This document shows, in pieces, positions 28,950 to 64,000 of a DNA stretch of 64,000 nt. The DNA is from Balaenoptera acutorostrata. Taxonomy: Eukaryota; Chordata; Mammalia; Artiodactyla; Balaenopteridae. The stretch spans positions 38,698,282 through 38,762,281 of the forward strand of contig NC_080064.1 in assembly GCF_949987535.1 (NCBI RefSeq), given 5' to 3'. Position 1 is the stretch's first letter. Each line of letters starts with the position of its first letter. The translations under genes were made by a program, and so were the position numbers. Below the pieces are notes generated by a model. The model searched no databases and had not been told where the DNA came from. It saw nothing but the letters and a program-made list of their open reading frames with translations.

Positions 28950-29075
28950 TTCACTCCCTCATTCAATAAATATTTATTGAGAGCCAACAATGTATCATAT
29001 ACAGTTCTAGGTGCTGATAATTCAACAATGAATCAAACAAAATTCTTGCTCTTTAAATATTACATCCTAGTGAGG
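28950..29075 (-). repeat. L2 3'-end relic
   Basis: cattcaataaatatttattg, agagccaacaatgtatcata and agttctaggtgctgataatt: reverse L2 terminus. Confidence 0.65.
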
Positions 29076-29719
29076 GGAGACAAATCCAGAAAAATTGTCC
29101 AGAACTTGTAAATGGGCAGAAGAGGATTACTGGGTGATCTTTTATTGTAGTGCTGGGGTATACCTTTGATTGACTTTACATTGACTAGGCTATCTTACAA
29201 CTTTGTAGGGGTAGAGGTTAACTTGTAGAAAACTGATGGCAATGCAAATCTTGTCTGAGAGCAATGCAAATAATTCCTATCCATAGAAATGCAAATGAAT
29301 TTTTGTCCAGTAGAGATGGAATTTAATTCTCTCTGGTAAAAGATAATCCCCAACATTATAGTTTATTGCTTAATAGGATATTAATGTTTTTGCAACTATT
29401 AGCAAATTCATTTCAGCATTCCTTTGGCTGATAATCTAAATCTCTGAAACTCAAATTCTCCTTTGAACAAGTCTTACCATCTCACTGGTTCCCTCATTAT
29501 TTAGGATAATAATGGATAAGCAGTTTATTATGATGAATAAAATCTTTGGCATGTGTTCATTTTATATTTTTATAAGTTATGTTTTTAACCTTTTGAAAAT
29601 TATTATTTAGCACACTATAAGAAAATAAATACATATCAGGTGATAATAAGTCAGAAGAATAAAAGCAGGGTAAGAGGACAGCTATTGACTGGTGGTGTAG
29701 TATATACTAGTGTAGATAG

Positions 29720-30235
29720 GGTCAATCAGTCAACAAGTCCTGTACTTCTTTCTCTGAACTGTAAGGGGAATCCATCTTCTTCTCTCCATCTTCACTGCCA
29801 CCACACTAATCCAGACCATGGTCTTCTCTCATCTGATCTCCCTGCCCTACTCCCACCTACTCCGATCGCTGGCTATCAGATGTTCATTTGTAAAAACAAT
29901 TATCTGATCATGACCCTCCTTTCCACTGGCTCCTGTGGTGGAGTCAAGTTCTGTGGAAGCTTAAAAAATTTGGGAGACCCTCTTTAAGAAAAATAATACA
30001 AAAATTAGGTACGAGCCTTGAAAAGGGCAGTGCAAATGACAGGTCCTGAAACTTAAGCTTAATTAGCTTCACTATAAAACCGCCTCTGCCTAGAAGTCTA
30101 GCCTCGTTTTTCTGTACCTCAGGATCTCTCTCTGTACTTCTGCCTAGAAGGCTCTTCTCGCTCCATTTTGCCTAACTAACTCCTTCAGTACTCAACTGTC
30201 AGCTACCAGTCCTCCCTGATCCCCCAACTGGGTTA
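29720..30235 (+). repeat. L2-like relic
   Basis: tctgatcatgaccctccttt, ctgcctagaaggctcttctc and cagtcctccctgatccccc fit degraded L2. Confidence 0.5.
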
Positions 30236-30299
30236 GGGGACTTTACAGTCTGTACAAGCATCCAAACGGAGCCACCACTCTCCGCGAAAAATTCTTCTT

Positions 30300-30485
30300 T
30301 TCCAGACCCTCAAAAGATCCCTACGCTGGGCTGGGTTTGCATCTGCGACGTATCGGTGGGCGGAGCCCCAGAAAAGAGGCGTAACTCTCTCCCCTTTTCG
30401 TCCGCGGTGGGGCGCACCACCTCTCCGGAACCTGCGCGTCTCCCTTAGCGGTTCCGGTCGGAATTACCCGGCAGCGCACGCCGAC
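30300..30485 (+). promoter_or_regulatory. NSUN4 promoter / CpG-rich 5' region
   Basis: The CpG-rich block just upstream of the NSUN4 start holds a GC box GGGCGGAG (30358-30365), an ETS core CCGGAA (30425-30430) and a reverse ETS core TTCCGG near 30452. No TATA box is seen. The layout is that of a housekeeping, TATA-less mitochondrial-gene promoter. Confidence 0.7.
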
Positions 30486-60092
<29,607 letters not shown>

Positions 60093-60422
60093 CATCACCC
60101 TGTTCCTGAAGTCCTGTTGTAGGAAGACAAAGGGTGTACTCTTGTGAAGACCAGTGGCAGAGGTGCACTCTGGCCTATCTCCATCCCATTCAAGTCTTTC
60201 TATAGACAGTTTTCAGCAGTAGGAAGTAAGAGTTTTTCTGTCCTGCTGTCCAATTGTGGAGCATCAGCACGTTTCTAACTCACTTATTACACTCCACTTC
60301 CAACCCCTACTCCCCATCTCTGAGCCTGTGCTAAAGGTTCCTGCCCCATTAGGGGCTTAGGAGGAGGAACCTGTGAGCAGGGCCACTCTTTAAGCTGTAA
60401 ACTTGGGAAGAAGCATTTAGCC

Positions 60423-60428
60423 AATAAA
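60423..60428 (+). terminator. Candidate NSUN4 poly(A) signal AATAAA
   Basis: This is the first AATAAA after the NSUN4 stop, 330 bases downstream. Whether it is the main site cannot be told from the sequence. Confidence 0.5.
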
Positions 60429-60799
60429 ATTGTTGAAGCTCCATGGAGCTGGGACTGTAGTTGGGGGGCCTCACGTCACTCCAAGTAGTGTTAGTTCCTT
60501 TTGTACCCAGGTACCCAAAGCGCAGGACCTCAGCCTGGTTACAGAGCCCATCTCACACTTGAGGTGAGAGTTCTGCATGATAAGTCTTGAGCGGCCGAAG
60601 GGCTTAAACAAGCCTACCAAGTTTCTCCATATGTCCCATGATCTAATTTAAGAAACAAGTAACTAAAATGTTAAGCCACTGCATAATAATCTGCTTACTT
60701 ACTTTGAGAAAGCTCTCTTGAGCTGCGTAATTCCAGCCATTCCTCCTGCTGTCAACAGCACTGCTTTCCAAATGTGGCTGGGAAGAGGTCTAGTGGCTC

Positions 60800-61052
60800 C
60801 AGTGGCTCCTGTGCTCTAGAGCCTGTGAGCCACAACTACTGAGCCCACATGCCACAACTACTGAAGCCCATGTGCCTAGAGCCCATGCTCTGCAACAAGA
60901 GAAGCCACCGCAATGAGAAGCCCACGCACCGCAATGAAGAGTGGCCCCCACTTGCTGCAACTAGAAAAAGCCCATGCGAAGCAGCAAAGACCCAATGCAG
61001 CCAAAAATAAATAAATTTTAAAAAACTAAAAAAAAAAAATTAAAAAAAAAAA
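60800..61052 (+). mobile_element. Long CHR-type SINE, 5'-truncated
   Basis: Starts in the body (ctgtgctctagagcctgtga) without the tRNA-like head and ends gacccaatgcagccaaaaat with a long A-rich tail. Confidence 0.88.
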
Positions 61053-61054
61053 GA

Positions 61055-61270
61055 ATGTTCATAGCAGCCCTGGTCACAAAAGCAAACCCAAATGCCTATG
61101 AGAGTGGACAAATAAAATGGAATATTCACACAATGGAATATTATACAGGTGTCAAAACAAATGAGCTACAATAACACATAACAATATGAATGATTCTTAG
61201 CAAAAATATATTAAGTGAAAAGTTTAGTCCCAAAGATTAAATGTAGCATGATGCCCTTTAGAAATAAAAC
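61055..61270 (+). repeat. L1 3' fragment
   Basis: gttcatagcagccctggtca, aatggaatattcacacaatg and tattaagtgaaaagtttag are diverged L1 3' text. Confidence 0.6.
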
Positions 61271-61274
61271 TTTA

Positions 61275-61520
61275 TTCTTTTTTGTTATTATTTACATACG
61301 ATATAATGTATCAATTTTAAATGTACCATTTAAATGAATTTTGATAATTCATTATAATAGTATAGCCATCATCACCATCAAAATATAGAAAATTCCATCT
61401 TCTAAAAAGTTTCCTTGTGCTCCTTTGCACTTAATCCCCTTCTCCCACTCCTGGTCCCAGGTAATCACTAATCTGCTTTCTGTCACTATAGTTTTGCCTA
61501 TTCTAGAATTTCACATTATG
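61275..61520 (-). repeat. L1 fragment, diverged
   Basis: aacttaatccccttctccca-like and gttttgcctattctagaatt match the reverse of old L1 3' ends. Confidence 0.5.
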
Positions 61521-61854
61521 GAAGAGAGAGTTGATTTACAGCTGGATTGCAAAGGCTGTGTCTTTATCTGGATGTCTGTTTTTTCACTCTTGGCCGAGGT
61601 AAGGGCATTGGTATTTCTAATGTGCTATTTAAATCTGAAGCTCCCCTGGTGACTCCCAAGGTCACTTTATTTACTGACGGTTTACAGCTGGCCTAACTGG
61701 TTACATGTGTGTGGCTTGACTACATGCCCAGAGTAGCATAAAAAAGATCTGAGCTCTCCCACAGCCAAGATACCCCGCACAGATCATGGAGATTCAATCC
61801 AAAGATAGAGTACTTTGCTTCACATCCTTGCTAATACTTGGTATTATAAATTTT

Positions 61855-62283
61855 AAACTTCACATCCTGTCCCAATGCATTATGGCTTTGCCACTTCCTT
61901 CACCAAGACACAGTGTCTCTTTCCTCACCCCTTGAATCTGGGCTGACTGTATGATTTGCTTTGACCATTTAAATTTGGTGGAATGAATGTTGTGTAAGTT
62001 CTAAGCTTAGGCCTCAAGAGGCCTTGCAGCTTTCACTCTCACCTTGGAACTTTTCTACTGCCATGTGAAGAAGCCCAGGCTAGCAGCTGGAGACATGTGA
62101 CGGACACCAAGCTAAGACCTTCTAACCTCAATTAAGTGGTTAAATGACCCAAACTGCATGAGTGACTCCAGTCAAGACCAGCTTAGCTTGCTGATTCCCA
62201 GAATCATGAGTAAATAAAATGGTTGTTTTTAAACCACTAAGCTTTGGGGGTGGTTTGTTACACAGCAACAAATAATTGACACG
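61855..62283 (+). mobile_element. MLT1-like (ERVL-MaLR) solo LTR
   Basis: ctactgccatgtgaagaagc, gcccaggctagcagctggag, then taaataaaatggttgttttt and aaccactaagctttgggggt before cagcaacaaataattgacac follow the 3' half of MLT1 LTRs. No internal viral genes are seen. Confidence 0.65.
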
Positions 62284-62289
62284 TGTGGA

Positions 62290-62960
62290 AAACCCAAATC
62301 TGACTGTCATTTACCTGCTTACTATCCTTTGTTCTCTCTGCATTGCCTGCAGGATCAAGTCCAAACTCTGCCCTGGCCCCTGGTTGTTGATTCTATCTCT
62401 GCTATCCCCCAATGCTCCCTTCTCTCACAAGTTCTTTGTGTATCCCAAGCATAACCTGTCCCCTGGTGCCTCTGTATCATGACGCATTGTCTTCTCTGTC
62501 TAAATGCCCTTTTCTTTCTGTTCTTGCTAGCCCAGATTTCCACCCCCTCCAGGAGGCTTTCTCTGATTTTCTAAAGCAGACTGAGTTGTTCCCTTTTCTG
62601 TGCTTCCCCAGCCCTCTGTATATATTATGAATATAACACTTCCCTTGTGTGCTTTCTCTCCTCACCCCATCCCCAAACTGAGAATTATTCGGGGCAGGAA
62701 GCTAGTATCTTGCATCTCTAACCCCCCAGCACCAATATGTTTGGTACATAAAAGGCATGAGTACAGACTGAGTATCTCATATGTGCTAGGCCTCATCCAA
62801 GATACTAGAGAGAGGGGTGATCAGAATGCACAAGGTCTTTGTTCTCAAGGGATGTACAATCTAGTGGGAAAGATAGATAAGAAATTACAGATGAATTACA
62901 ACTAAATTACAAGTGAGCAAAGTACTGAGAGAAGTGTACACTGCGTATACCTGGGAGACC
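62290..62960. repeat. L2-like relics, two orientations
   Basis: Plus L2 text (tctgccctggcccctggttg, ttgtcttctctgtctaaatg, ggaggctttctctgattttc) to about 62760. Then reverse-type text (gtatctcatatgtgctaggc, acaatctagtgggaaagata). Confidence 0.55.
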
Positions 62961-63559
62961 TAAAGTAGCCTGGAGGAAGACGTGTTCAAACAGACCTGGG
63001 GATGAGGAGTTAGATTAGTGAGGCACAGGAGGAGGTTGTGTGTGTGTGAGGGCTGTCCTCCAGCAGAGATAACAGGCTGTGTGACTGAAGCTCCTGAGGC
63101 TGGAGAGATATATTCCGGGACCTGAAAGAGGTCTAGTATGTTGCAACGCAGAGAGAAGGGGACGCTTGTGAAATATGAGGTCAGAGAACAGGCGGAAGCC
63201 AACTGCACCAGGGCTGACAGGCTCTGAAGGAGTGAGTACTTGGAGTAACTGGAAGCCATTGCAGGAGTTTTAAGCTGGAAAGTGACCTGATCAGATTTCC
63301 ATGGGCCTCCCACTGGGAGTATGGTTATCAATAGTATTTGCTGAATGAGGAAGTTAAATAACTGATTCAACAGAAAATGCTTCTGAAGGTCAGTCCAATA
63401 CTTAAGCTTCCTCAGCCCTCCCCTCTCTGAGTAAAGGGAGCTGCTGAATTCCCTGCTGTTCAGACTGAAGTTTGAGGTGACCCACTAGGAGGCACACTGG
63501 CAAAGTCAGGTGTACCTGGGAGAGTGACCAGGATGGAGAGGAAACTGAAAGTTCCATCC

Positions 63560-64000
63560 TGGGAAGAAGAACTGGGAGCATTAAGCCAGGAGACAGCTGT
63601 TCTCTTGCTCTCTATACATCCCCGGCTCGACCAGTGCCTGCTTCACCTGCACCCTACTCATCTGACTGACCTTCCTACATGCTTGCCCCAGGCTCCAGCT
63701 AATGATTGTTCTAACTTTAGCCACCGTGATAGCTTATCATAGGGGTAGTGAGAGGTGTGCCCTTCTGCTAGTTTCCCTGGTAACCAATAAGCCAACCTAA
63801 CATCAATTCCCCCTATAACTGGTAACCTACACCTACCCCTGGGAGTGAAGACTGCCACCAAGTCCGGCCCCACCAAGTCCAGCCCCGCTGCAGAGGGGTG
63901 TTGCTCCAGGACCTTGCACAGACATGTAAGCTCCCTCTATCCATTAAACCGCTGATGTCTCTGTTGCTGAAAAAGAGAGAGAGAGAGTGAGAGAGAGAAA
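63560..64000 (+). other. Possible retroelement 3' end with (GA)n tail
   Basis: The region ends with ccattaaaccgctgatgtct, ctgttgctga and then A/GA repeats to the window edge. A poly(A)-signal-like ATTAAA close to an A/GA-rich end suggests a retroposed or LTR 3' end, but it could not be assigned. (GA)n is clear from about 63970. Confidence 0.35.

Larger units (their letters stand above)
20256..30300. other. UQCRH-NSUN4 intergenic region
   Basis: No coding homology was found. The interval is built from long and short CHR SINEs, L1 fragments, a hAT-like transposon relic and older DNA-transposon relics, each listed. The unassigned parts are 21100-21700, 22770-23390 (AT-rich, no feature seen), 28500 flanks and 29080-29700. 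Confidence 0.7.
60429..64000. other. Region downstream of NSUN4
   Basis: No coding homology seen. It contains a 5'-truncated SINE, L1 fragments, an MLT1-like LTR, L2 relics and a GA-rich end. In other mammals FAAH follows NSUN4, but no FAAH exon was found here. Confidence 0.7.

Noticed and set aside
60430..64000. FAAH exon 1 expected downstream by synteny
   Set aside because: No open frame or CpG island with FAAH-like sequence is present in this interval; the gene presumably starts beyond the window.

Overview
The window is nuclear DNA from a mammal, most likely a cetacean. Split genes with GT-AG introns match mammalian LRRC41, UQCRH and NSUN4 exon by exon. The region is also saturated with tRNA-derived SINEs of the CHR type (a ~300 bp long form and a ~120 bp short form, with A-box/B-box heads and A-rich tails), which are characteristic of whales and dolphins with relatives in hippos and ruminants. 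The gene order LRRC41(-) / UQCRH(+) / NSUN4(+) is that of human chromosome 1p33-p34, where FAAH lies next. FAAH is not seen here.

Layout. 1-12388 (minus) is the 5' part of LRRC41: coding exons 1-3 and part of exon 4, cut by the window edge. 12389-12833 is a short bidirectional promoter. 12834-20081 (plus) is UQCRH in four coding exons, with a poly(A) signal at 20249. 20256-30300 is intergenic and almost entirely repeats. 30486-60092 (plus) is NSUN4 in six coding exons that join to 384 codons with intact catalytic cysteines C258 and C310. 60430-64000 is downstream intergenic DNA with L1, L2 and an MLT1-like LTR.

Two of the three genes serve mitochondria: UQCRH is the acidic hinge subunit of respiratory complex III and NSUN4 is the mitochondrial 12S rRNA m5C methyltransferase and ribosome-assembly factor. 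LRRC41 is an Elongin BC/Cullin-5 substrate receptor; its BC-box-like and LPxP-like motifs are readable in exons 1 and 2.

The most notable unexplained item is a 786-codon intronless open frame (31224-33584) inside NSUN4 intron 1, on the same strand. It is rich in Pro, Ser and Cys, contains five in-frame 15-residue tandem repeats, and ends in an Arg/Ser-rich tail that appears to continue in another frame past the stop. Two TTACGTCA cAMP-response-like sites lie between NSUN4 exon 1 and this frame. I do not recognise the protein. It may be an undescribed, perhaps germline, nested gene or a decaying one. Other items worth checking are an L1 fragment that abuts the NSUN4 exon 4 splice acceptor, a missing codon in UQCRH, a short retrocopied 3' end of an unknown mRNA, and several nested or serial SINE insertions. 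All coordinates and splice junctions were read by eye; repeat edges are approximate to about 5-20 bases unless target-site duplications are given.
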